Assembly (NCBI GenBank): GCA_902786205.1
Contig: CADABQ010000012.1
Location: 56,978-120,977, forward strand
Source of the DNA: an uncultured Lachnospiraceae bacterium
GTDB lineage: Bacteria; Bacillota; Clostridia; Lachnospirales; Lachnospiraceae
Length of the DNA stretch: 64,000 nt
Direction: 5' to 3'
Shown here: positions 45,700 to 54,253 of the stretch, piece by piece
How the letters are laid out: each line of letters opens with the position of its first letter
Position numbering within the stretch: the first letter of the stretch is position 1
Notes under the pieces: generated by a model
What the model was told of the DNA's origin: nothing
The model's database searches: none
What the model saw: only the letters and a program-made list of their open reading frames with translations
Translations under genes and position numbers: made by a program

Positions 45700-46782
45700 T
45701 TACTTGATTTTTCCAAATGTATCAAATGGATAAATACGATAAGTTGCCTTTCCAATAATTTGGCTTTTCTTTACCAGACCAACATCCTCTGAACGACTAT
45801 CTGTACTATGGTTTCTATTATCTCCAAGTACATAATATTCATTTTTTCCAACTGTAACCGCATCAAATGTATTTTTCATATCATCCATATTTTCTAAACC
45901 ATAGTTTTCATTTAATACATTGCCATTTATATAAATGGTTCCATCTTTAATCTCTACGGTCTCCCCCGGCAAACCAATGATTCGTTTTATATAATAATTA
46001 TCTTTATCTTGCTGAAAAACAATAATATCAAATCTCTTTGGTTTTCCAAATTGATAAGAAATCTTATCTACATATAAACTATCCGCATCATGGAGTGTAC
46101 CTTCCATAGAGCCACCTTCTACAATGGTATGCGTACCAATATAATGATTGAAGGCCGCAGAAAGACCAAACGCAATGATTACACAAATAGACAATTCTAC
46201 AAATCGAGAAAGCATGATTTTCAAAAAGCTTTCTTCTTCCTCATCCTCTTCCTGCGTAACTACTTTTTGTTGTTTTTTTACTTTTTGCTTCTCTGCAAGC
46301 TTTCTTTCCTTTTGTGTTCCCGCAGGCTGTCCTTTTGCTTTTTTCTTTTGCTTTTCTACAGACTGCTTTGCCAACTCTTCTTTTTGCTTTTCTGCAAATT
46401 GTATCTTTGTTTTTTCTCTTTGTGCCGGTTTTGTTTTCGATTTCTTCTGCTTTTCTGTCTTTGGATCAGACGCCTCACTCTCTTTTGCCTTTTCCAGATG
46501 AGTTGTATCTACCCTCTCCTCTTTCTGAAAATCTTCCCGACCACGATTCTGTCTAAGTGTGTTACCATAATCAATCGCCTCTTGCAAACGTGCCTGAAAC
46601 GCATCCTCCTCCACACCTGTTTTCTTCTCTTTTCGTTCTTCTTTTACCTTTGATTCCGCAACATCTAAAAAAGTATCCAAGTCAAAAACATTTTTGGGAT
46701 TGTCAAATACTCCTGATTTGTAGTAGGTTTTTATTTCACGACATATGCGTAAGCTGTCCTCTACCTTTTTTTCATCATACAT
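45700..46782 (-). CDS. lepB: Signal peptidase I with a long charged cytoplasmic extension
   Basis: 360 residues. The C-terminal half is a standard S26 signal peptidase: one membrane helix (about 190-212), the catalytic serine in VEGGSMEGTL (Ser225), the catalytic lysine in YYIKRIIGLPGE (Lys266) and the box GDNRNHSTDSR. The first ~185 residues are unusual: a helical start followed by a Lys/Glu/Gln-rich low-complexity stretch on the cytoplasmic side. It is one of two signal peptidase genes separated only by rbgA. Substrate differences between the two are unknown. Confidence 0.92.
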   Translation of the reverse strand: MYDEKKVEDSLRICREIKTYYKSGVFDNPKNVFDLDTFLDVAESKVKEERKEKKTGVEEDAFQARLQEAIDYGNTLRQNRGREDFQKEERVDTTHLEKAKESEASDPKTEKQKKSKTKPAQREKTKIQFAEKQKEELAKQSVEKQKKKAKGQPAGTQKERKLAEKQKVKKQQKVVTQEEDEEEESFLKIMLSRFVELSICVIIAFGLSAAFNHYIGTHTIVEGGSMEGTLHDADSLYVDKISYQFGKPKRFDIIVFQQDKDNYYIKRIIGLPGETVEIKDGTIYINGNVLNENYGLENMDDMKNTFDAVTVGKNEYYVLGDNRNHSTDSRSEDVGLVKKSQIIGKATYRIYPFDTFGKIK

Positions 46783-46817
46783 TGTAACCCCCCCTTTATG
46801 GTCTTATGCTTTTTGCA

Positions 46818-47663
46818 TTAGACTTCTGCTTTCTCCAATGTAATTTTTCCAAGTTTTCCACTTCTAAAGTCATCCATAAGAATACTGGCTGCTTTGTCCA
46901 AATCCAGCTCATCACCCGGCTTTTTACAAGAACGTACTCTTGCAATATGCTCTAATGCTGCCACTGGCTCCATATCTTTTTCTGCTTCATATCTCTGTGG
47001 TAAAACTTGTGGGTATTCTTCCTGTAAAAAACGAATCATTTCAATCGCCAAATCCGTAATATTTAAGATTTCGTCTTTCATTGAACCAATCATCGCCAAA
47101 CGTAATCCAACGATTTGGTCTTCAAACTTCGGCCATAATATTCCTGGAGTATCTAACAATTCCACATTTTTATTTAATTTAATCCATTGCTTTCCCTTTG
47201 TCACGCCAGGTTTATTTCCTGTTTTTGTACATGCTTTTCCGGCAAAGCTATTGATAAAAGTAGATTTTCCTACATTGGGAATTCCTACAATCATCGCACG
47301 TATCGGTCGGTTTATAATTCCTCTTTTTCGATTTCGCTCAATTTTTTCCTTGCAGGCTTCCATAACAATGTTCTGTACTGCTTTTACACCATTACCGGTT
47401 TTGGAATTAACCATAGCAACAAAATATCCCTGTTTTTCAAAGTATGCTTTCCATTCTTCGGTTCTCTCTTTGTGTGCTAAATCATTTTTGTTTAACAAGA
47501 TAACACGGGATTTATTTCTTGCCAAATCATCTATATCCGGATTTTTACTACTCAAAGGGATTCTTGCATCTACAAGTTCAATCACAACATCGATTAACTT
47601 GATATTTTCCTGCATCATCCTTTTTGCTTTTGTCATGTGTCCAGGGTACCATTGAAAATGCAT
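46818..47663 (-). CDS. rbgA: Ribosome biogenesis GTPase RbgA (YlqF)
   Basis: 281 residues, a circularly permuted GTPase: the G4 motif LLNKNDL comes before G1 GIPNVGKSTFIN and G3 DTPG, which defines the YlqF/RbgA family. The start MHFQWYPGHMTKAKR and a C-terminal RNA-binding domain fit. It aids late assembly of the 50S subunit. It starts six bases after the second signal peptidase. Confidence 0.95.
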   Translation of the reverse strand: MHFQWYPGHMTKAKRMMQENIKLIDVVIELVDARIPLSSKNPDIDDLARNKSRVILLNKNDLAHKERTEEWKAYFEKQGYFVAMVNSKTGNGVKAVQNIVMEACKEKIERNRKRGIINRPIRAMIVGIPNVGKSTFINSFAGKACTKTGNKPGVTKGKQWIKLNKNVELLDTPGILWPKFEDQIVGLRLAMIGSMKDEILNITDLAIEMIRFLQEEYPQVLPQRYEAEKDMEPVAALEHIARVRSCKKPGDELDLDKAASILMDDFRSGKLGKITLEKAEV

Positions 47664-47669
47664 CTTTCT

Positions 47670-48272
47670 TTACTCCGTTTCTTTTGCTTGTGCATCCTGC
47701 GCTTTTATCCAACTTACAAAATTAAAATTAGGTTTTAAACGCAACCATGCTTTTCCTACGATTTCCTTCTTTTTTATCATGCCCACACTGGAATAACGAC
47801 TGTCTTCACTTTGATTACGGTTGTCACCCAATACAAAGTATTCTCCTTTATCCAACTCAATAGGATCTTCCGCTACACCTCCAGAGATCATGGCATCTAC
47901 TTTATTGATTTCTTTGTATTCTTTATCATTTATATAAACTTTTCCGTCTTTGATCTGAACTTTCTCACCAGGAAGTCCTATCACACGTTTTACACTGTTA
48001 TAGCTATGCTCTTTTCCATCTTGTCGATATACAATGACATCATTTCTTTTTGGTTTAAATCCTATGTATGCAATCTTACTCACAAAGATCACATCACCAT
48101 CTTTCAACACAGGGTCCATAGACTTTCCATTCACCTGTGTCTTTTCAAACCCAAATACAATCAGTAATACCGCCAGTAAAATGGCAACAACCACTTCCAC
48201 AAGTAAAATTGGCCATTCCTTTATCACGCTGCGAAACGCACTCTCTTTTTCTTCTCTATATCCATATTCCAT
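47670..48272 (-). CDS. lepB: Signal peptidase I, short form
   Basis: 200 residues, the compact Gram-positive form: short cytoplasmic start, one membrane helix (about 22-41), catalytic Ser51 in NGKSMDPVL, Lys95 in SVKRVIGLPGE and box GDNRNQSEDSR. It is the first gene after a good promoter and is followed by rbgA within six bases. Confidence 0.95.
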   Translation of the reverse strand: MEYGYREEKESAFRSVIKEWPILLVEVVVAILLAVLLIVFGFEKTQVNGKSMDPVLKDGDVIFVSKIAYIGFKPKRNDVIVYRQDGKEHSYNSVKRVIGLPGEKVQIKDGKVYINDKEYKEINKVDAMISGGVAEDPIELDKGEYFVLGDNRNQSEDSRYSSVGMIKKKEIVGKAWLRLKPNFNFVSWIKAQDAQAKETE

Positions 48273-48336
48273 TTTTCACTCGTCTCCCAAAGCTGTTTTC
48301 CTTCTCTTATATTTCGTATCCTAACCATACAGATTT

Positions 48337-48365
48337 ATTTTACTAAAAGCATCTGAATTTGTAAA
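48337..48365 (-). promoter_or_regulatory. Promoter of the lepB-rbgA-rnhB operon
   Basis: TTTACA (48360-48365), 17-base spacer, TAAAAT (48337-48342): both boxes match the consensus at five of six positions. The -35 touches the rplS terminator. Confidence 0.75.
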
Positions 48366-48415
48366 GAAAAACCCCCTTTTATTCTCGTACAAAATTGCAC
48401 GAAACAAACGGGGGT
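48366..48415 (-). terminator. Terminator of the ylxM-ffh-rplS operon
   Basis: ACCCCCGTTT/AAAGGGGGT outer stem with an inner TCGTGC/GTACGA pairing, then TTTTT; 22 bases past the rplS stop. Confidence 0.92.
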
Positions 48416-48436
48416 AATTTTCTTAAAATTCGGTAA

Positions 48437-48784
48437 TTATTTAACTAATTCTTTTACCTTAGCTGCCTTACCAACTCTGTCTCTTAAGTAGAACAATTTA
48501 GCTCTTCTAACTTTACCGCGTCTTACAACTTCAATCTTTTCTACGATTGGAGAATGTACTGGCCAAGTCTTTTCTACACCAACACCGTTAGAATTCTTTC
48601 TAACTGTGAATGTTTCTTTGATTCCACCATTCTGTCTCTTAATAACAGTTCCCTCAAATACCTGAGTTCTTTCACGGTTTCCTTCTTTTACCTTTGCAGA
48701 AACTTTAACAGTATCTCCTACATTAAAATCTGCAACTTCGCTCTTTAACTGTGCATCTTCGATGCTCTTAATAATATCGTTCAT
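48437..48784 (-). CDS. rplS: 50S ribosomal protein L19
   Basis: 115 residues with L19 marks [26 protein letters not shown] and [20 protein letters not shown], ending in the conserved [10 protein letters not shown] segment. It sits at the 30S-50S interface. AAAGGAGG lies nine bases before ATG. It closes the ylxM-ffh-rpsP-trmD operon. Confidence 0.98.
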   Translation of the reverse strand: MNDIIKSIEDAQLKSEVADFNVGDTVKVSAKVKEGNRERTQVFEGTVIKRQNGGIKETFTVRKNSNGVGVEKTWPVHSPIVEKIEVVRRGKVRRAKLFYLRDRVGKAAKVKELVK

Positions 48785-48807
48785 GTGTGAACCTCCTTTA
48801 ATATTTA

Positions 48808-48843
48808 GATGTTCTTATTACATACCAATAACAGCGGACCATC
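48808..48843 (-). promoter_or_regulatory. Candidate L19 leader structure
   Basis: In the 85-base trmD-rplS gap, GATG/CATC and TTATT/AATAA arms form a branched hairpin just before the rplS ribosome site. Its position matches the known L19 leader of Firmicutes; I could not compare it to the family model. Confidence 0.4.
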
Positions 48844-48869
48844 TTTTTAATCACAACATTTTCATAATA

Positions 48870-49625
48870 TCACATTTTATCTCTAAATACAAGATTTTTT
48901 TTCATTATTTTTTTATCTTTTTCCGTAAATGGAACTTGTGAAAATAAATCTGGTCTTTTTTCCATGGTTCGCAACAAGGATTGCTCCCGTCTCCAATTTG
49001 CTATATTTTCATGATGTCCAGACAACAAGACATCTGGCACACGTTTTCCTCTCCATTCTACCGGTCTTGTGTATTGTGGATATTCTAAGAGATTATCAGA
49101 AAAAGTATCCGTAATCGCAGAGACATCATTATGCAATACTCCTGGTACTAATCTGGATATAGCATCCATCATTACCATTGCTGGCAATTCTCCCCCTGTA
49201 AGTACATAATCCCCTATGGATACACTTTCATCCACGATTTCTTCTAGAACACGTTCATCAATACCCTCATAATGTCCACACAAAAATAGTAAATCTTCCT
49301 CTTCTGCCAAACGTTGTGCCATAGATTGGGAAAAAGTTTCTCCCTGAGGTGTCATAAATAATACTCTTGGTTTTTTACGATTTTCCGACTTAATCTTTTG
49401 ACAAACTGTTTCATAGGCTAAATAAACCGGTTCTGCCTCCATGACCATTCCAGCCCCACCTCCATATGGATAATCATCCACCTTGAAGTTTTTATTTTGA
49501 GCAAAATCTCTGATATTTGTTACATCTAAATGCAACAACTCCTTTTTCTGTGCACGGCCAGTTATACTAAACCCCATCCCTTGCGTAATCATTTCCGGAA
49601 ACAGTGTCAATACATGATAATGCAT
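48870..49625 (-). CDS. trmD: tRNA (guanine-N1-)-methyltransferase TrmD
   Basis: 251 residues: an N-terminal SPOUT domain with the deep-knot motif VLTGGELPAMVMMDAISRL near 130-150 and the start LTLFPEMI. It methylates G37 of tRNAs using S-adenosylmethionine and prevents frameshifting. Ten bases separate it from rimM. Confidence 0.97.
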   Translation of the reverse strand: MHYHVLTLFPEMITQGMGFSITGRAQKKELLHLDVTNIRDFAQNKNFKVDDYPYGGGAGMVMEAEPVYLAYETVCQKIKSENRKKPRVLFMTPQGETFSQSMAQRLAEEEDLLFLCGHYEGIDERVLEEIVDESVSIGDYVLTGGELPAMVMMDAISRLVPGVLHNDVSAITDTFSDNLLEYPQYTRPVEWRGKRVPDVLLSGHHENIANWRREQSLLRTMEKRPDLFSQVPFTEKDKKIMKKNLVFRDKM

Positions 49626-49634
49626 AACTTCCTC

Positions 49635-50144
49635 CTAATCTAATAATCCAGGCAAAATGTGCACAGTTACTTTTTTTTCTTCCGTATCAACCTCTAATAC
49701 ACAGGATTTGATGACTGGAAATAGCACTTCTTTACCCTGAGTTGTTTTCACCACATATACATCATTTGCTCCTGTTTGCAACACTTCTTTTAATTCACCA
49801 ATTTCTTCTCCTTCGTCGGATACGACTTTGGCACCGATAATATCACAAATAAAATACTCATCTTTTTGTAAAGGAACTGCCTGTTCTCTGCGAATCAACA
49901 AATCTTTTCCCTTGTATCTTTCAATATCATTGATATTATTGATTCCCTTAAATTTCATAATAACCATATTCTTAAAAAAGCGAACACTTTGTATATCCAT
50001 TCTTACTTTTTCTTTTCCCGTATCTATATACACTTCTTTTAATTTTTTAAATCTTGCCCTATCATCTGTCGTAGGGAAAACCTTAATCTCTCCTTGTATA
50101 CCATGTGTATTTGCAAATACACCTACTCGTAACATTTCCTCCAT
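49635..50144 (-). CDS. rimM: Ribosome maturation factor RimM
   Basis: 169 residues: N-terminal RimM domain ([20 protein letters not shown]) and a C-terminal PRC barrel ([16 protein letters not shown]). It binds S19 and helps assemble the 30S head. Start ATG 50144 was preferred: GGAGG is five bases upstream, while the GTG at 50156 overlaps that site. Confidence 0.95.
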   Translation of the reverse strand: MEEMLRVGVFANTHGIQGEIKVFPTTDDRARFKKLKEVYIDTGKEKVRMDIQSVRFFKNMVIMKFKGINNINDIERYKGKDLLIRREQAVPLQKDEYFICDIIGAKVVSDEGEEIGELKEVLQTGANDVYVVKTTQGKEVLFPVIKSCVLEVDTEEKKVTVHILPGLLD

Positions 50145-50229
50145 GATTTCCTCCACTTTTCCTGTAAAAAAAGGACGGTATCACCCGCCCCTCTACTTTT
50201 CCTGTTCTTTCCTTGTATGTGTATGCTAA

Positions 50230-50460
50230 TTACTGTTGTATCTCTACACTTACTTTTTTATCATCTTTTGAAGCCGCTGCTTTTACTACCGTACGGATAG
50301 CTTTTGCAATTCGGCCTTGTTTTCCAATTACTTTACCCATATCTTCTTCCGCTACAGATAAGGTTATAACACTTCCTCTTTCATTTTCTTCTTCCGTAAT
50401 AACAATTTCATCCGGATTATCTACTAAAGATTCTGCAATTATTTTAACTAATTCTTTCAT
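50230..50460 (-). CDS. khpA: KH-domain RNA-binding protein KhpA (YlqC)
   Basis: 76 residues, a single KH domain with the GKQGR loop (EDMGKVIGKQGRIAKAIRTVV). KhpA acts with KhpB in RNA binding and cell-length control in Gram-positive bacteria. It lies between rpsP and rimM, its standard place. Confidence 0.94.
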   Translation of the reverse strand: MKELVKIIAESLVDNPDEIVITEEENERGSVITLSVAEEDMGKVIGKQGRIAKAIRTVVKAAASKDDKKVSVEIQQ

Positions 50461-50645
50461 TCCCCACTACCTCCAATTTTTCTTGAAGTATATTAACTAT
50501 CTTCCGCTTTTGCGTTGTATACTCCCTTTTACAAACTATTTCTCTGTTCTATCTATTTTTTAATGCAGTGCAATTTGCCTGCCTATCTATTTGTTTTCTA
50601 TTATTATGTATCCTTCATTTTGTAATACTTCTGCATATACAAGAA

Positions 50646-50688
50646 GAATATGTATAGTTTGTACTATTTGTACAAGCCACACATATTC
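50646..50688 (-). other. Nested hairpin in the rpsP-khpA spacer
   Basis: GAATATGT/ACATATTC encloses TTGTAC/GTACAA just past the rpsP stop. No T run follows, so it may limit or process rather than end the transcript. The rest of the 242-base spacer shows no gene. Confidence 0.5.
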
Positions 50689-50702
50689 CTTTGTTCATGC
50701 TC

Positions 50703-50942
50703 TTACATAATACCAGCGATCTTTAATAACTTACCTACTGTATCAGTTGGCTTAGCACCGTTAGCTAACCATTTCTTAGCAGCTTCCTCGTTTACATTAA
50801 ATACGCTAGGGTCCTGATTTGGATCGTAAGTACCGATTTCCTCGATAAATCTACCATCTCTAGGAGATCTTTCATCAGCAACAACAATTCTATAGAAAGG
50901 TGCCTTTTTCTGTCCCATTCTCTTTAATCTAATCTTTACCAT
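50703..50942 (-). CDS. rpsP: 30S ribosomal protein S16
   Basis: 79 residues: [23 protein letters not shown] is the S16 start, and [16 protein letters not shown] follows. The start at 50942 was chosen by family; GGAGGTG lies 11 bases upstream and an in-frame GTG 12 bases earlier overlaps it. It follows ffh by 60 bases. Confidence 0.97.
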   Translation of the reverse strand: MVKIRLKRMGQKKAPFYRIVVADERSPRDGRFIEEIGTYDPNQDPSVFNVNEEAAKKWLANGAKPTDTVGKLLKIAGIM

Positions 50943-51002
50943 CTTTGATTTCACCTCCTTATTGTGTTCATCAAATTAGCGCAACTATAATCGTTGCATA
51001 TA

Positions 51003-52340
51003 TTAAAAGCCAAATGGCATTTTAAACTTACCTTTTTTCTTTCCACCCATCATGCCAGATATTTGTTTCATCATCTTTCTTGCCTGCTCAAATTGCTTAA
51101 CCATTCGATTTACTTCTGAAATGTCTACTCCAGCACCTTGCGCAATACGCTTTTTACGGGATGGATTTAGTATATCAGGATGAGTTCTTTCTTCCATTGT
51201 CATAGAATAAATAATCGCTTCTACTCCTTTGGTAGCATCATCCGGTATTTCTAAATCTTTTGGCAATCCTATCCCCGGTAACATACCTAAAATACTAGAA
51301 AGACCACCCATTTTCTTCATTTGATTCATCTGCTCTAAGAAATCATTAAAATCAAATTCTGCTTTTCGAATCTTTTTTTCCAGTTCTTTTGCTTTTTCTT
51401 CATCAATCTCCGCTTGTGCTCTGTCAATCAATGTAAGAATATCGCCCATACCAAGGATACGGGAAGCCATTCGATCTGGATAAAACTGCTCTAAATCTGT
51501 TAATTTTTCACCAGTACCAATATATAATATTGGCTTTCCGGTTACAGCACGAATTGACAATGCGGCTCCACCTCTTGTATCACCATCTAATTTTGTCAAA
51601 ATCACACCATCTATATCAATTTTATCATTAAAGGTCTCTGCAACATTTACTGCATCCTGACCTGTCATGGCATCTACAACTAATATGCTGTGGTCTACTT
51701 GAATATTCTCACGAATCTCAATCAACTCATCCATCATATCTTCATCAATGTGCAATCGACCCGCCGTATCAATAATTACAATATTGTTGCCATTTTTTTC
51801 TGCATGCTCCATGGCTGCTTTTGCAATATTAACCGGTTTATGACCATCACCCATTGAAAACACAGGAACCCCCTGCTTTTCACCATTGATCTGTAACTGC
51901 TGTATCGCTGCCGGACGATAAATGTCACATGCCACCAATAATGGTTTACGTCCTTTCTTTTTAAATAGTCCAGCTAATTTTGCAGTTGCCGTTGTCTTAC
52001 CTGCACCTTGCAAACCACACATCAATATAACCGTTATCTCATTGGATGGTTTTAATGAAATCTCTGTGGTATCGCTACCCATAAGTTTTACCATCTCTTC
52101 ATTTACAATTTTGATAACTGTCTGTCCAGGTGTCAAACTATTTAATACATCCTGTCCTACAGCACGCTCCTGTACTGCCTTTACAAAGTTTTTTACAACT
52201 TTAAAGTTTACATCCGCCTCCAGCAAAGCAAGCTTTACTTCACGCAAGGCTGCCTTAACATCTGCTTCTGTTAAACGCCCTTTGCCGCGAAGGTTCTTGA
52301 ATACATTTTGCAGTTTTTCTGTCAAACTATCAAACGCCAT
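51003..52340 (-). CDS. ffh: Signal recognition particle protein Ffh
   Basis: 445 residues: N domain (MAFDSLTEKLQNVFKNL), G domain with GLQGAGKTTATAKL, DTAGRLHIDEDMM and TKLDGDTRGG, and a methionine-rich M domain ending KKKGKFKMPFGF that binds 4.5S RNA and signal sequences. It delivers nascent membrane proteins to FtsY. It starts 18 bases after ylxM. Confidence 0.97.
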   Translation of the reverse strand: MAFDSLTEKLQNVFKNLRGKGRLTEADVKAALREVKLALLEADVNFKVVKNFVKAVQERAVGQDVLNSLTPGQTVIKIVNEEMVKLMGSDTTEISLKPSNEITVILMCGLQGAGKTTATAKLAGLFKKKGRKPLLVACDIYRPAAIQQLQINGEKQGVPVFSMGDGHKPVNIAKAAMEHAEKNGNNIVIIDTAGRLHIDEDMMDELIEIRENIQVDHSILVVDAMTGQDAVNVAETFNDKIDIDGVILTKLDGDTRGGAALSIRAVTGKPILYIGTGEKLTDLEQFYPDRMASRILGMGDILTLIDRAQAEIDEEKAKELEKKIRKAEFDFNDFLEQMNQMKKMGGLSSILGMLPGIGLPKDLEIPDDATKGVEAIIYSMTMEERTHPDILNPSRKKRIAQGAGVDISEVNRMVKQFEQARKMMKQISGMMGGKKKGKFKMPFGF

Positions 52341-52358
52341 ATCTTCTCCTCTCCCTAA

Positions 52359-52736
52359 CTATAGCATATCCAGTATGCAATTGGATAACGTCTCTATCTT
52401 TGCAATCTGCTCTACGTCTTTTGTCTCTCGAACTTCCATTGCAATCTGATGAATCTGGTTTACATGCTCTTTTGTCTTGTGAAACTTTTCAATCAAATGT
52501 AATGTTTCTTCATAGTGTTCCAGTTCTTTACTGCAACGCTTGACAATATCATGTACTCCCTGTCGACTCATACCTTGTTCTGCTGCAATCTCACTGAGAG
52601 AATAGTCATTTAAAACATAATCTTCAAATATAGATCTCTTATGTTCCTTTAATAATCCTCCATAAAAGTCATACAACAAAGACATCTCCACTATCTGCGA
52701 CAAAGCATCGGTATTTTTTTGTTTTTCTTCTTGCAT
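52359..52736 (-). CDS. ylxM: YlxM family SRP-associated DNA-binding-like protein
   Basis: 125 residues with a sigma-70 region 4-like helix-turn-helix (DYSLSEIAAEQGMSRQGVHDIVKR near 47-70). The YlxM family is co-encoded with ffh; the streptococcal member binds the SRP and stimulates its GTPase. The start at 52736 (MQEEKQKN) has GGTGG upstream; longer readings run back through the promoter. It is first in the operon. Confidence 0.92.
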   Translation of the reverse strand: MQEEKQKNTDALSQIVEMSLLYDFYGGLLKEHKRSIFEDYVLNDYSLSEIAAEQGMSRQGVHDIVKRCSKELEHYEETLHLIEKFHKTKEHVNQIHQIAMEVRETKDVEQIAKIETLSNCILDML

Positions 52737-52748
52737 AAAAACACCACC

Positions 52749-52804
52749 TGTAAAGTAATTTTCTTTACAGATGGTAGTATATACGATTTTTTTACTGCTG
52801 TCAA
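52749..52804 (-). promoter_or_regulatory. Consensus promoter of ylxM-ffh operon with +1 hairpin
   Basis: TTGACA (52799-52804), 17 bases, TATACT (52776-52781). The expected first base of the transcript is the first base of a TGTAAAG/CTTTACA hairpin (52749-52769), which directly precedes the ribosome site. Confidence 0.88.
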
Positions 52805-52880
52805 GTAAAAAATTTGACACTTTATTTTTTATGTTACTATCCAAAGGTACAATACACCTTCAACAAATAGATTTTCCCAT

Positions 52881-54071
52881 CTATCGATCCAAACGTAACT
52901 TTTTTTCCTTTATTAAAGAAATTACAATTTCATCAATATTGGGATCAAATTGCGTACCTTTCCCCTGCTCCAATTGTTCCAGAATATAGGATATATCTTT
53001 TTTTCCTCTATATACTCTATCTGAATTCATCGCATCAATGGAATCAGCTATGCCAATAATACGTGCTTCAATGGGTATTTCCTCACCCTTTAATCCAATT
53101 GGATATCCTTTTCCATCGTATCGCTCATGGTGATAATACGCACCAGTTGATACGTCGTTAATGACTGTAAAATCTTTTAAAATTTCTCCACCAATAATAG
53201 GATGCTTTCGCATCTGTTGAAACTCTTCTTCTGTAAGCTTTTCGTGCTTATTTAAAATAGCATCTGGTACACCAATTTTTCCAATATCATGAAGCAAGGC
53301 CATGTTATACAAGTTTTCCTGTTCCTGTTTGCTCCAACGCAATTCATTTGCTATGATTTTGGAATATTTCGCCACACGTTCCGAATGTTTCTTTGTATAA
53401 GAATCCTTTGCATCCACTGCATTACAGATAGAGAATATCGTCTGCATTGTTATTTTCCCAATTTTACGGCGTTCCTCCTCCATGGACACTTCCATCCTTG
53501 CCCGTTCCCGCATTTGTTTTATCTTTACCTCTTTCATTCTATAATTGATATAAAAAGAAAAAAGAATACATGCTAAAAACAACACCGGAAAACGAATGCG
53601 AAAGCTATCCGTATATGCATATGCCAACTGTCGATGTATCGGTGTCAAAAATGTGATACTATAAAAAATCTCCAAATAAGCTGACACTACAATGCCTTCT
53701 ATCATTCCTGCCAGTAACATAAGTGCTCCAGGCACCAAAAAAGACCACAACACCGCCACACCCTCATTGTAACCCTTTATTGTATAAATAGTAAACACAA
53801 TAGCCACCGCTACCGATGCTACCCAACGGATAAATTTCTTTTTCAATGGTCGAATGTAAACAAGATATCCGCATATCAAAATTGTAACCGCTAACAACAA
53901 TGCAGATATACATGCAAGTGATTTTATGGTTTTATAGTTTAACAAAACCGCACAGAAACAGATCATTACTACTATTGTTATAATAGTCATCATAATTTTG
54001 TTGGCATCTTTTTCTTCTTTTGTCACATCAGCAAAAATAATTTTTTTCATGCACTTCCATTTCTTCTTCAT
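52881..54071 (-). CDS. Membrane HD-GYP-domain phosphodiesterase
   Basis: 396 residues from ATG 54071: about six membrane helices (between 25 and 190), a short coiled coil and a C-terminal HD-GYP domain with LLHDIGKIGVPDAILNK and YYHHERYDGKGYP, both metal and GYP motifs intact. Characterised members degrade c-di-GMP or cGAMP-type signals. No GGDEF gene is in the window. The N-terminal sensor part is not recognised. Start is uncertain: TTG 54104 and ATG 54050 are also possible, none with a clear ribosome site. Confidence 0.88.
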   Translation of the reverse strand: MKKKWKCMKKIIFADVTKEEKDANKIMMTIITIVVMICFCAVLLNYKTIKSLACISALLLAVTILICGYLVYIRPLKKKFIRWVASVAVAIVFTIYTIKGYNEGVAVLWSFLVPGALMLLAGMIEGIVVSAYLEIFYSITFLTPIHRQLAYAYTDSFRIRFPVLFLACILFSFYINYRMKEVKIKQMRERARMEVSMEEERRKIGKITMQTIFSICNAVDAKDSYTKKHSERVAKYSKIIANELRWSKQEQENLYNMALLHDIGKIGVPDAILNKHEKLTEEEFQQMRKHPIIGGEILKDFTVINDVSTGAYYHHERYDGKGYPIGLKGEEIPIEARIIGIADSIDAMNSDRVYRGKKDISYILEQLEQGKGTQFDPNIDEIVISLIKEKKLRLDR

Positions 54072-54130
54072 CCTGTTCTTCGTACCTTTCCAAGAACAAA
54101 GCAAATAATTGCTTTCCTCTTTTATATAGC

Positions 54131-54160
54131 AAAAAACGCAGGAAGGCTTACCCTCCCTGC
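54131..54160 (-). terminator. Terminator of obgE
   Basis: GCAGGGAGGG/CCTTCCTGC stem, TAAG loop, followed by TTTTTT on the minus strand. Confidence 0.9.
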
Positions 54161-54253
54161 TTTCGCCTCTCTTCTTGCAGAGGACTTCCTTTCACTTTTC
54201 AATAATACACAGTGATGCTAATTTACATCTATTAAAGTTAAAGTAACTACAAT

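Noticed and set aside
46894..47655. Long plus-strand open frame (253 codons) opposite rbgA
   Set aside because: It is the antisense shadow of a strongly conserved GTPase gene, has no ribosome site and no recognisable product.
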